64,000 nucleotides of DNA, from assembly GCF_963662255.1 (NCBI RefSeq), contig NC_085071.1, forward strand, positions 3,622,701 through 3,686,700. The letters are read 5' to 3'. The notes beneath the pieces were generated by a model, which saw only the letters and a program-made list of their open reading frames with translations, ran no database searches and was not told where the DNA came from. This DNA comes from Cinclus cinclus. Its lineage: Eukaryota; Chordata; Aves; Passeriformes; Cinclidae. Below are positions 48,701 through 58,291 of this stretch, in pieces. Position 1 is the stretch's first letter. Each line of letters opens with the position of its first letter. Both the position numbers and the translations under genes were made by a program.

Positions 48701-51700
48701 ATTTTTCTGTTCCCCAAAGAATCCTGGAAGCAGAAGAGTCTGCCTTGACCATTTCACTTGGTTTTGGAGGGTGGGAGCTTCACTGGAGAAAAGGGGCTGC
48801 TCTCCTTTACCCAGGGATTGTGGCAGTGGAGCAGAGCAGTTGGATTCACTTAATCCTAAAAAAAAAAAAAAAAAAAAATAATAATTGTTAGAAACCTTAT
48901 AACTGAGCCTTTTGCTTTGCTTATAGAAAGGTGGCACACTGGTTCTGCCCACAGACCAGGAGATGGATAAGCTGAGATCCCAATGTGTTTCCCAGGATGG
49001 GTGGGTGGAAGTTCTGTTGAGCCCCTCTCACCTGCCCTTTCTGCCCTTCCTGCAGTTAAAATACCCACCAGGAGGACATACATTGACCCCAGCACCTGCG
49101 AAGACCCCATGCAGGCTTTGCACCTCTTTGCCAAGGAACTGGATAATGCCAGCATCAAAATTGAGAGGATTATCAGGACAGGCAAGTTGCATGGGGTGGT
49201 GGCCGTGCTGTGGGCCGTGCTGGTGTGCTCCCCTTTCACTGGGCATGGCAGTGCCATGGCATTGCTCCAGTCTTGGGGGCACCTGCCTACAGCAGAGGAT
49301 GGGAGAGGGGCTCGTGAGGGTTTTATCCAGCAGCTTTGTTCCACATTCCTGGTGTTTTCCTCAGGCACTGAACACAGCCAAGCAAACTCCACACGGACCA
49401 GAAAGCATCAGCAATTATCTGCATCTGGGCAGTTTGACAGCAGCATGAAAACTATTTATAAATACGTGAACCTAATGATTTATCGATTTTCATCAATTTC
49501 ACTGCCTAAAACTTAAAAGCAAATTAAAATCTCCTGACTGGATCCTAGAGCCTTAATGGCTACTGTGTGCCAGAACGTGGGAAATGTGATCATTCTTTGT
49601 CATTTCTTTTCCTAAAGATAAATTCAGCTGTAGTAGCAGCAGAGGTGGAGGAAGGGAGGAGGGAAGGGCTTTGCCTACAGCTGAAGGACAGTGTTGAAGG
49701 GGAGAAGACACTGAGGAGGGAACGAGGTTGCCTCTGAACTGCAGTGTGTAGCAGCTCAGAGGAGCTCCAGGTACCTTTCATGAGCAAACTGGTGCTTGAA
49801 AAATCAAGAAAGAAATGGGTAAAGAAAACATTTAAATCTAAGGAATTTGGGAGTGTGTCTGTCTCACTGCTAACCTAACAAGAACCTGATTTTCAAATCA
49901 ATAAAGCTGTTCGTATCTACACACTTTTTGCTGTTAAGCCAATATTGGTTTTTTTTATGTTGGGAATTCTGTAGCTCCTGTTGTGGAGTGCATGGCTGTG
50001 CAGTGGGATGCTCTTCCTCACGGATTGCAGGAACCCTCCAGCCCTGCTCTCTCCAGCTTTGTGGGAAGCAGACCAGGAGGCAGAACCAGCCAGGCCAGGA
50101 GCATGGTGACAGGGGGTTAATCCTCCTCTCATGGGATAAAACCCAATATGCACTGAAGCAGAGCAAGGAGAGAGAGAGAACAGCTGAGAGGCTCTGGAGA
50201 TGGCTGAGGGTCAGGGGAGTGCAGAGGAGTGGCACGATGCTCATGATAGCCTGGTGTGAGTGGCAGCAGTCCTGCCATGGATCCGTTTAACCCATGTTAT
50301 AAATGAGAAACAAAAGGTCTCGATACTCAACAAAGTTTAGATTGCTTTGTTTTATATAGATGGAGCAAGGAGTCACCACCCACTCCACACTCCGTCGAAC
50401 CTTGGTTTGCAGCCTCTTCTTATAGTATGTCTTTCGTTGTAATCAATAATTTTTGTTATTTTGCTGTCATAACTTTGTCAGGTAAGCAGTGGTGGTGAAT
50501 AAACATCCGTAAAGTCTTTGGGCGATAGTCAGTCTCACAGATAACCATCTGGTCTTGGTAGATAAAAACAGGCAAAAATCGGGAAGTCTGGTGTTTGTAG
50601 GTAGGCAGCAACGATCAAACGAAGGCAGGAAATCTGATTTTGCAAACTGGTAGTAGATACAACTTATTTAGACAACATAATATTCATAACAGAATGATTT
50701 AATCACATATTTTCCTCTATCTAGTGTCCATGCTTCACTTCACACCTTAGTACTCTGGTTTGTACAAACCCAGTATTTCTATGATTAACACGAATCTTTT
50801 ATCAATTATCACACTCATTTCTCTGCTGTGCAGGAGAGTTTGGGGAGATGTGCCGGGGGTGCCTGAAGCTGCCCAGCAAGCGTGAGCTGCCAGTGGCCAT
50901 CCAGACACTGCGGGCAGGCTGCTCCGAAAAGCAGCAGCGCTCCTTCCTGGCCGAAGCCTGCACCATGGGCCAGTTTGACCACTCCAATGTCATCCGCCTG
51001 GAGGGGGTCATCACCAGAGGTACGTGGGTCCCAGGAGGCTCCCGTGCAAGAATGGGCTTAAACTGCTGCTTTAGAGAGGTAAGCTGGTGCTAGAGGGGCA
51101 GTTTGGTACCTGGAGAGCAGCTGTTCCCACGTGCATCAGCTGGGTTTGCATTCTAGTGATTAATAAAAAGCTTCCAGCTAGATTAGTAAATGCAGGTAGT
51201 GGGACTGGCTTAGCACCCAAGCACATGTGCTCTTAATAAAAGTAAATTGAAGTGAGATTCTGTCAGTAAAACAGATGAGACTGACTGCTCCAGCTCTCTC
51301 CCGTGAGGGTGTGTGCAGAACCAGGCTGTGGATACGATAGTTAAATGGATATTCATGTAAATGCAAAGAAACCAGAGCATGTGAGCTGATTCTGACTAGG
51401 CTTTTTATTAGGAAGTTTTGTGGCTGAGCTGGTTGCTTTTGCTTTCACTGGGCTGTCCTTTGTGATGTCCTTCAGGGCACATCACAAGTTCCTGATGAAA
51501 GGAGCTTCTGATACTGGAATCCATTCCTAGCTGGAAATGACAGGGAAGCCTTGGACCTAGCACTCATTACAACCTTCCTGAGATAATGTCCTTATCTGCC
51601 CTAAAAGCCAGGCAGTGCAGGAGTTGGCACCTGGATTTTTAACCCCTGCAGAGTCCGAGCTGCCTGAGTGACGGTGGCACTCGCACTGTGCTGTTTGTCT

Positions 51701-53849
51701 GTCTGTGCAGGGAGCACCATGATGATAGTGATGGAGTACATGGGGAACGGCCTGCTGGACTCCTTTCTCAGGGTGAGTGCTGGGGTGTCTGCCCAGCTTG
51801 GACTCTCCTGGCCATGTTCCCATTGCTGACCTTTGGCTTTTCCTCCTCTGCTTTCACAGAAACATGAGGGGCAGTTCACATGCACCCAGCTCATCTGCAT
51901 GCTGCAGGGCATCGCCTCTGGCATGGTGTACTTGGCAGAGATGGGCTATGTACACAAAAGCCTTGCTGCCCACAAGGTCCTCGTGAGCAGCAGCCTGGCA
52001 TGCAAGATCACAGGGTTCAGACGGCCACAGGAAGAGAAGATGGACACCATCTTCTCCACCATGGTGAGCTGAATTTCCACATTTTGTTGTCAACGCTTTT
52101 CCTAGGCTCCCATTTCCTTCTTCAAGTATGAACAGGGACTCTGCACCTTGAACTTCTTTCTCAGGTACAAATGCGATGTTTTTGGTCAGGGGATTGCACA
52201 GCAGTGGCCTGGCACCATGCCTGCTCTGGCCACAACCCCACTGCACAAATCAGGGCAGAGGGACTTGTGTTTGTGCAGCTGCGAGGTGATTTTTGTTAAA
52301 TATTAATGTAAAAAATGCCATCAGCTCTTCCTGGAGACATTCTCCTCTTCCATTAATATTTCAGGAGTCACACTCCTGTGTCGCATACAATTGCAGTGAC
52401 ATTTTAAACAAGTTGAAGAAAGTTTTCTCTTAGTACTAAACGTGCTCATGGCACACACATTTGCTTGGTGTCCACCCTCTGATGCCAGGCAGGGCACAAT
52501 GAACAGTGAATGGCTGCGTGGGAATCGCCAGCGTTGGCCACATCCTGCTGGGCAAATAAATCATTCCTGCCCTTCTGCTTGTGCAGCGTGGGAAGAGCCT
52601 GGTGCTGTGGTCAGCCCCTGAGGCTGTCCAGTATCACCACTTCAGTCCCGCCAGCGACGTGTGGAGCTTCGGGATCGTCATGTGGGAAGTCATGTCCTAC
52701 GGCGAGAGACCCTACTGGGACATGTCCCACCAGGATGTGAGTGCCCTGCAGCTGCACGGTGGATGATGGTGCAGCCGCTGCTGCTGGAGTGCGGTGGCTC
52801 CACCACGTATGGAGGACGGAGGCTTGCCCCAGGGGTTCGCCCCAGGGTTTGCCTTTGGTTTGCATCACAGCAGCTGACCCCAGCCCCTCGTGCCCTGCAG
52901 GTGATGAGGGCTGTGGAGGATGGGTTCCGCCTGCCCGCCCCGGCCAACTGCCAGCCACCCCTCCACCAGCTGATGCTCAACTGCTGGCAGAAGGACCGCA
53001 GCCAGCGGCCCAAGTTCTCACAGATCCACAATGCCTTGAGCAAGCTGGTGCAGAGCCTGGAGCCCCCGAAGTGCCCCAGCTCCACGTGTCCCAGCTCTAC
53101 GTGCCCCAGGTGACCATCCTGTTGCCACACCTGCCCGTCCCCCCGCTGCTGTGCCATGCCTCACTGCCTCTTCACCACCCTCTCTATTGGCAGGTCCCAT
53201 GGCACGTCCATCCCTCTCTCCAAGAGAACCTTCTCGGCCTTCCCATCTTTCAGCTCTGTGGGTGAGTGGCTGGAAGCTATTGGAATGGGCAGATACAAGG
53301 ACAACTTCACTGCTGCGGGCTACTGCTACCTGGAGTCAGTGGCCAGGATGACAGCCCAGTAAGTGACCCGTTCTCCTGGCTCTAACCTTGTGTTGTGGGT
53401 GCAGTGAGAGCAGCGTTTCCTGCCCCTGCCAGAGAGCAGCGCCAAATCCGATGTGATTTACTGAAAATCTGTTGTACTGCAGTACAGAGCTACTGACCAC
53501 AGGGTCAGAGCTGTCCCACGGTGTCAGAGCTGTCCCACACCTGGCTTCCTGCAGGCTCCTGTTAGCCTGGAATGCCTGGTCAGCGTCAGTATTGCTTTGG
53601 CTGGGACAGAAAGTTGGGGATTTCTTACTTGTGCATGTCTGGAACGTGTGCTGTCTGGCATGGAAGCGATCAGTGTTGGGGCACGGGGCGGTCAGGGCTG
53701 GTGTGTCCTGGCTGATGTGGGGCTCATTTTGCAGAGACATTCTCAGCCTGGGGATCATGCTGGCAGAACACCAGGAGACCATCCTGAGTGGGATCCAGAC
53801 CCTCCGGGCCCAGGTAATCCAGATGCACGGCCGAGGCGTGCAGGTGTGA
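30081..53849 (+). CDS. EPHA10: EPHA10, ephrin type-A receptor 10, catalytically dead (17 coding exons)
   Basis: EPHA10 is a single-pass Eph receptor of the plasma membrane that binds ephrins but is a pseudokinase. The 17 exons listed separately join in frame to 3003 nt (1000 aa; human about 1008). Order: Leu/Pro signal peptide (1-32), ephrin-binding domain (about 35-205), Cys-rich/EGF-like region (about 206-330), two fibronectin III domains (331-540), transmembrane helix (about 551-575), juxtamembrane segment, kinase-like domain (about 630-895), SAM domain (about 928-993), and C-terminal GVQV, an Eph-type PDZ ligand. Kinase defects: VAIK is VAIQ (Gln661), HRD is HKS (752-754), the catalytic-loop Asn is Lys759, DFG is GFR (772-774), and the activation-loop Tyr is Phe785. 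The position beside YRDC and C1orf122 fits human synteny. No clear poly(A) signal follows closely; AATAAA at 56372 is a candidate. Confidence 0.97.
31227..31291 (+). CDS. EPHA10: EPHA10 exon 2
   Basis: Acceptor ccctgcag, donor ggg|gtaagc. It encodes [20 protein letters not shown], the conserved Eph N-terminal strand; it ends in phase 0. Confidence 0.93.
32555..33224 (+). CDS. EPHA10: EPHA10 exon 3 (ephrin-binding domain and start of Cys-rich region)
   Basis: Acceptor gtccccag, donor agag|gtaaaa, phase 1. It opens WEEISGVDE and contains [29 protein letters not shown] and [20 protein letters not shown], all typical Eph ligand-binding motifs, then the first sushi/EGF-like cysteines ([10 protein letters not shown]). 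Confidence 0.97.
33225..33301 (+). CDS. EPHA10: Possible exon 3 extension giving a soluble EPHA10 isoform
   Basis: If the exon 3 donor is not used, the frame continues for 25 codons (starting [16 protein letters not shown]) to TGA 33299-33301. The result would be a secreted protein of about 303 aa with the ligand-binding domain but no transmembrane helix. A short secreted human EPHA10 isoform of about 295 aa has been described. No nearby AATAAA was found, so this is inference. Confidence 0.35.
34997..35013. repeat. Poly(G) tract, 17 G
   Basis: Uninterrupted run of 17 G in EPHA10 intron 3, preceded by gggc. It is likely length-variable. Confidence 0.9.
36644..36673. repeat. (AAAC)n microsatellite
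   Basis: About five copies of aaac followed by a nine-base A-run, inside EPHA10 intron 3. It could be the tail of an old retroposed element, but no body is recognisable. Confidence 0.85.
39876..40031 (+). CDS. EPHA10: EPHA10 exon 4 (Cys-rich region)
   Basis: Acceptor tctctttcag, donor acac|gtacgt. It encodes [20 protein letters not shown] through [20 protein letters not shown], the Cys-rich tail typical of Eph receptors; phase 1 at both ends. The family motif ACPPGFYK reads ACLRGFYK here. Confidence 0.95.
40717..41058 (+). CDS. EPHA10: EPHA10 exon 5 (fibronectin III domain 1)
   Basis: Acceptor cttccag, donor gcag|gtacgg, phase 1 at both ends. It encodes [20 protein letters not shown], then YNLWCGRC and the [13 protein letters not shown] signature of the first Eph FNIII domain. 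Confidence 0.96.
41059..45281 (+). other. EPHA10 intron 5 (4.2 kb)
   Basis: No exon, RNA gene or mobile element is recognisable. There is a short A-run at about 41527-41537 and scattered AT-rich patches; otherwise mixed composition. Confidence 0.7.
45282..45406 (+). CDS. EPHA10: EPHA10 exon 6 (fibronectin III domain 2, first half)
   Basis: Acceptor gcattttcag, donor aag|gtaggc. It encodes [20 protein letters not shown], then [10 protein letters not shown]; it ends in phase 0. Confidence 0.95.
46303..46374. repeat. Short tandem repeat, 28-30 bp period
   Basis: Two and a half copies of a unit beginning gactgtggggttggga followed by cagtttgtgaca, in EPHA10 intron 6. Confidence 0.8.
46761..46923 (+). 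CDS. EPHA10: EPHA10 exon 7 (fibronectin III domain 2, second half)
   Basis: Acceptor tatttcacag, donor gagt|gtaagt. It encodes [12 protein letters not shown], the [20 protein letters not shown] signature and IEVETLAE; it ends in phase 1. Confidence 0.95.
48018..48126 (+). CDS. EPHA10: EPHA10 exon 8 (transmembrane helix)
   Basis: Acceptor cctcctgcag, donor agag|gtgagc. It encodes RVASSEQSP, then a hydrophobic helix ([20 protein letters not shown]...), ending WRR; phase 1 in, phase 2 out. The linker between FNIII-2 and the membrane has the same length as I recall for human EPHA10. Confidence 0.95.
48217..48272 (+). CDS. EPHA10: EPHA10 exon 9 (cytoplasmic stop-transfer segment)
   Basis: A 56-nt exon. 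Acceptor ctttgcag, donor cact|gtaagt. It encodes [23 protein letters not shown](F) is a common Eph juxtamembrane motif. It is too short to be found as an open frame; phase and motif support it. Confidence 0.93.
48858..48878. repeat. Poly(A) run, 21 A
   Basis: Uninterrupted A homopolymer followed by ataataatt in EPHA10 intron 9. No retroposon body was recognised 5' of it. Confidence 0.9.
49056..49181 (+). CDS. EPHA10: EPHA10 exon 10 (juxtamembrane; GC donor)
   Basis: Acceptor ccttcctgcag. It encodes [18 protein letters not shown] (one juxtamembrane Tyr kept, the second replaced by Cys), then [20 protein letters not shown]. The only donor that keeps frame with exon 11 is acag|gcaagt, a GC donor matching the AG|GCAAGT consensus of GC-AG introns. 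The phase 1 junction restores the glycine-loop-like sequence RTGEFGEM. Confidence 0.92.
50295..50813. mobile_element. Solo LTR of an endogenous retrovirus in EPHA10 intron 10
   Basis: A 519-bp block beginning TGTTATAA and ending TTATCACA, near-perfect terminal inverted repeats (7 of 8) with the TG...CA ends of a retroviral LTR. Read on the minus strand it has a TATATAAA box about 55 bp from its 3' end, which favours minus orientation. Flanking ccca (50291-50294) and ctca (50814-50817) could be a decayed 4-bp target duplication. Composition is AT-rich, unlike the neighbouring introns. There is no internal viral gene. Family and orientation are not certain. The element ends 20 bp before the exon 11 start. 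Confidence 0.7.
50834..51019 (+). CDS. EPHA10: EPHA10 exon 11 (kinase-like N-lobe)
   Basis: Acceptor tctgctgtgcag, donor agag|gtacgt. It encodes [25 protein letters not shown] (Lys replaced by Gln661), [20 protein letters not shown] and GVITR; phase 1 at both ends. Confidence 0.96.
51711..51772 (+). CDS. EPHA10: EPHA10 exon 12 (kinase hinge)
   Basis: A 62-nt exon. Acceptor gtctgtgcag, donor agg|gtgagt. It encodes [20 protein letters not shown] plus Arg, the gatekeeper and hinge segment; it ends in phase 0. Confidence 0.95.
51860..52063 (+). CDS. EPHA10: EPHA10 exon 13 (degenerate catalytic and activation loops)
   Basis: Acceptor gctttcacag, donor atg|gtgagc. It encodes [12 protein letters not shown], then [15 protein letters not shown] in place of YVHRDLAARN, and KITGFRR in place of the DFG segment. 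The activation loop reads TIFSTM, with Phe at the usual Tyr. Confidence 0.96.
52587..52736 (+). CDS. EPHA10: EPHA10 exon 14 (kinase C-lobe)
   Basis: Acceptor cttgtgcag, donor gat|gtgagt; 150 nt as usual for Eph genes. It encodes [29 protein letters not shown] and PYWDMSHQD; phase 0 at both ends. Confidence 0.97.
52901..53109 (+). CDS. EPHA10: EPHA10 exon 15 (end of kinase-like domain and linker)
   Basis: Acceptor gccctgcag, donor ccag|gtgacc. It encodes [33 protein letters not shown] and the linker [15 protein letters not shown], in which a 15-nt block has been duplicated. It ends in phase 2. Confidence 0.95.
53194..53358 (+). CDS. EPHA10: EPHA10 exon 16 (SAM domain, first part)
   Basis: Acceptor tattggcag, donor ccca|gtaagt. 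It encodes [20 protein letters not shown] and [20 protein letters not shown], typical of Eph SAM domains; it ends in phase 2. Confidence 0.95.
53735..53849 (+). CDS. EPHA10: EPHA10 exon 17 (SAM end, PDZ ligand, stop)
   Basis: Acceptor cattttgcag. It completes a split Gln codon, then reads [20 protein letters not shown], ending MHGRGVQV and TGA 53847-53849. The C-terminal VQV is a PDZ-binding motif like that of other Eph receptors. Confidence 0.96.
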
Positions 53850-56800
53850 GGTGATGCCCTGCAGAGGTGCAGAGCACCAGCCCGGTGCTCCCGGGGAGGA
53901 GTGGCCCGCTGGCCCCAACCAGCCCCACCTCTGAAACCTGGAGGTCTCAGGTGGGCTGTGGAAATCGCTGGATGCTGCCAAAAAAGAGAGCAGGGCTTCT
54001 GTCCCCTGTGCTGGGGCAGCCCGGGATTCCTGGGATGGTGCGGGTGCCTGGGTGGACGTGGCTCTCCCCAGCACTGTTTTGTAAGATGAGTCAAACTGTA
54101 TTGATGCCATTTCATGTGGTAGTTGAGTTCACAGGGTGGGATGGACCTTTTTGCACTGTCTTAATCCAGAGCCAACACTTCTGTATCTAGTATCCTGCTG
54201 GTGAATCCGTGGGTACTTTTATACAACCTGACAGATCACAGCAACCCCACAAGGAGTTTTTATTGCATTTATATATAGAGAGCAGCTCTCACCCAATGCC
54301 CAACTCCTGGAAGGTGACTTTCCTCATCTGTGCTGAAAGAAACTCTTTCCCAGTCACATCCTGCAGGCAAACCCCTGGGGCAAGCCTCCCTCCTCACACC
54401 CTCACTACTTCACTGAGTGTTGACACCTCAGCTGGGGAACAAAACGAAATATTCTCCAGTAAAGCACAGAGGAAATGGTGCTGGCTGCATCCATGCAATC
54501 CAGGGCGAACCCACACTTTGTTTTGTGAGCATGGTGATGCCTGCCTGGCATGCTGGCAGCTCCCATAGCTGCAGCCTGATCCCTGAGAAGACATAAATAG
54601 CATCTTAATAATACAACTTCCCTTGAAGTTTGTTAATGAAATGGGTATTTTCAGCTCTGTATGGAGTTTTCTAAGGCTTTGTTATGATCTGTAAGTGTCA
54701 CAAGTAAATTATTAATGCTGAAAGGCAAAGATTTACATAGGGGATGAAGGCTGTGGGAGATGCTCAGAGCCTGGTTGGAAATCTGCTCCAGTCAGACCCT
54801 CCTGTTAGGCTGCTCTGAGAGGATGAGGATCTGAATGAGGATTGAGTGAAGGGCCCCTTGGGGCTGGCATGGTGACCACTGCCCAGGCGAGTGCTGTATA
54901 TGCTCTGGGGAGTTTGTTGCTCTCTGGGGAAAACAGGATCTCTCCTTCCTTCCCCCTCTGCAGTTCAAACCATGTTCCCTCCCCAATGTCTTTTGGTTAG
55001 TGTTTCTAACAGAAATTTCTCTAAGTTTGGCCCATGTCCAGTCAGGTTGGTCACTTGCCATCCTACTGTTTCCCACCCCAAAGAGGAATAGCAGTGAACT
55101 GAGCCCTGCGTTTAGTGAAATGCCTGATCCCAAGGATCCAGTGCAAATTTGTGTGATATCTGTGTTTACATTTTATCTCTAGAGAAAGAATATTACAGGT
55201 CTCTAGGCGGGGGGGGGGTTGAACTAGCTTGATTCTGGATCTTCTCTCCCCTCTCCCTGCCCTGTCTGTTGGGATGCAGGAGCCATGCTGGGAAGTTGCT
55301 ACTGGAGGAGCTGGCTCCAGGCTGGCTCACCTCAAGGAGGTCTGGAGACATCTAGGGCTTGGTGATGAGGTGACAGGTTGCCTCAGTTTGGAAACTGCTG
55401 GCCATGAGCAGGCAGCACCATGTTCCCTCCAGTCTCTCAGAACAGACCCTGCCTCCAAGATAAGGAATATAAGAAGGGGCTGGCTCTGGGTGCCACTGGA
55501 ATCTGCTTCTCTGTCCTTCTGGATGTTGCCCAGCTGGAAAGGGATAAACCTCAGCACAGTTATCCATGGTCATGGCTTGTTTCCCTGGGCTGCAGTGGCT
55601 GGCCAGGGCTTGTGGCTCCTATGGGAAGTAGCCATGGCTATGTGGAGGGGTCCTACAGGAGCTGAGCTCTAACTCAGCAGCAACAAGAGCCATCAGCTTT
55701 CCTGGTCTCTCCTTCAAGAAAGGAAAGGAAAGCCCTCCATTGAAACAGCCTTCTAGCCCAGCTTTTTGCAAGAATACACACTCTTAATTGAGCTCCTCAC
55801 CAACACGAGGTAACAAAATTGGTAAATTAAGCTACAGATTGTTGTTATGATACTAAAAGTAACTCCTCTCAGCTTCTCTCCTTGGGGAAGCAGTATAATT
55901 AAATTAATCAGCAATGCTGTTTTGGAGCTGCGAGGGAAATGGCAAAATGACCCTGGTCTCTTCCCATCCAGCCTCTGACATGCCATGAGGCTCCTGCCTC
56001 CTCTGTGTGCTGGGAGAGCCCCAGTCCTGCTGGAGCAGCACCCATAACACTCCCCTCACAAGACTCCAAGTGGGAATCAAATTGGTTCATCTCCAGATGC
56101 TTTTATATTCATTAGCCACATAGTAAGTACTGTAAATGCACACTTGAGAAGTCAATATATATTTTTATAAGCTTGAGGCAAATGTAATATAATAAGGGAC
56201 TCTGTGTGCATCTCATGTTTGAACTATAGTCAGACATCTCCAGGGAATCTCAGTTGGTTTGGAATATTTAAAATAATAATTATAATAATAATAGTTATTA
56301 TAAATACTAATAAAAAGCTATTGACTTTTTTTTTTAAATTTTGTATTTATTGAACCATTGTTGAAGCTGGCAATAAAGAGATATCTAAATACCTGAGTGA
56401 AACCAACCAGTAATCCTGCCCTGATTTGTATGTGTGGGTCATTTCAGTGTTCTGGGGGAAAATACCACTTTATCAAGGGTGGCATGTGGTAAGGGACAGT
56501 TTTAGTAGCATCAAGGTGTGAAGTGATGCCTTGTTTTGTTAAATAACATCTATAATAAGGTGGGAGCCCGTGCTCCGGCTGTAGAGTGGCTGGAGGAGGT
56601 GGTTTCTTGCTACTGACACTTTGTAGGGAGAACAAAAGCACCTACTTTGCTTTGCTGGTGTTCGTTGTGTGGTCAGAAAGGTGCATGGCCTGACCTGTGG
56701 GCCCAGGTGCAGGTGGGAATCCCTCCCATCAGGAATCCCTGAGACCAGAGAACCCTGGACCTGCTCTCAGTGTGGAGCTGTCAGTGCAGTGGTCAGTCTG

Positions 56801-58290
56801 ACACAGCTGCTGGTGTGTCAGTGTGGGGGTGTTGCTGAGCAGAGGGAAAGTGCTGCAGAGTTCCTGCACTCAAGGCATGTAATTCATTGTTTTATTGAGT
56901 AAATGAAAGCTGCGTACAGCCAGCACATGAAATACAGACTCAGCACACACAGTGATATTTAAAAACTATTTGAGGCGACTCTCACTAGTTCACATCTCTT
57001 TTCTGGGCTGCTCAATGCCCAGGAACAGGGATGGGAGCCCTGGCTGGTGTGGGGACAGCAGGGACAGCTGCTGGGAAAGGTGCTTAGAATGGGTGAAGTC
57101 TATTTGCCTCCTGCTGATCAATTAATTCAGGCAGCCTTTGTTTGAGCCTGCCTGGGGCTGTACTGGCACTATACAGAACTAATCAGAGCTCTGGAGCAGG
57201 GTGATGAGCGGTGGATTCCCAGTCACAGCCAACCAGAGGCAGATTTTTCCCAGTTATTGGCATTTCTGCCTCCTTGTGAGATGTGGAGATGGGTTTGTCT
57301 CTCTTCTGTGACCTTCCTGGCACTGTCTCTGCTAGAAGCTGTGACTGTCCTGTCCTGGCTTCATGGGGGGCTGGCAGCCCCTGTGCCAGCCCTGCACACT
57401 TTGCACCAGCCCTGCACCCCACGCTGCACCAGAGGAGGTGGCTCTGGGGAAAGGGGGGGTCAATATGGCTCAGTCAGGGAACCCCAAAGTGCAGCAGTGC
57501 TGTCAAGGTTGGGCTCAGCACTTGGCAGGCGCTGATCATACAGGGGATTTTTAAAATAAAATTTTCACTGCATGGTGCTGGTGAAAGCAGCTGTCACAGC
57601 ATTCAGCTGGCACCACCAGCAGGTCTGTGTTTTGGGGAGAGTAGGGGAGGAGCCAGAGCTCCTCATCTTGCCCCTCATTCCCACACAGCAGCCTCAGACA
57701 TGATATCCATCCCCTTCCCCCTTCCTTTAGTGGACTTTCACTGCAGAGAGGCTGTGCAGACCCATCTGTGGGGACGCCTGGAGTAACCACCTCTGCCATG
57801 GGAGCAGAGTGTGGGCTCAGAGGAGCCTGGCCTTGCTGCCACCTGTCCCCACCCTGCCCACACAGGAAGGATATGAGCGACAGGAGGGCAGTGCCCTGGG
57901 AATGTTAAAAAGAACCTGGGTCTGGAGGAAGAGCAAGGTTTGAATATGCATAATTGCTAATTATCAGGAAGACCAAGTGCCATTTGTCATGGTAATCAGC
58001 CATCTGTCAGTTCGAGTGTCACCACGATGGATGCTTCTTTCCTCCTTCTATTCATCCCCCGCAGTCTCAGTGTGCCTGAAGAGCACTGCCCAGGCTGGGA
58101 CATGGCCAGACCGCTGCAGCTCCTCCTGCCCCACCACGGATGGGCTCCCAGTGCCACACTGGGCTGTCCCCAGTGCCCTGCACCACCAGTCTCAGCTGGG
58201 ACAAGGTGGGTGCACCCGTACTGGCTGGCCAAGGGGTGCCCGTGGTGAGACAGATGCTGGGGTTTGTGGACCAGTTCAGGCAGCCTTGGC
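53850..58290. other. EPHA10 3' UTR and intergenic DNA, no further gene seen
   Basis: No AATAAA occurs close to the EPHA10 stop; the first clear one is at 56372-56377 in an AT-rich patch, so the UTR length is open. The region holds a G10 run at 55209-55218 and an AT-rich, TAA-like tract at 56268-56316. A patch at about 57940-58030 with atgcataatt and taattatc motifs looks like a possible conserved non-coding element. Open frames here show no recognisable domain. Confidence 0.5.
56268..56316. repeat. AT-rich (TAA)n-like tract
   Basis: Imperfect ataataat runs, about 49 bp, followed shortly by a T9 run. Low-complexity sequence. Confidence 0.75.
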
Positions 58291-58291
58291 A

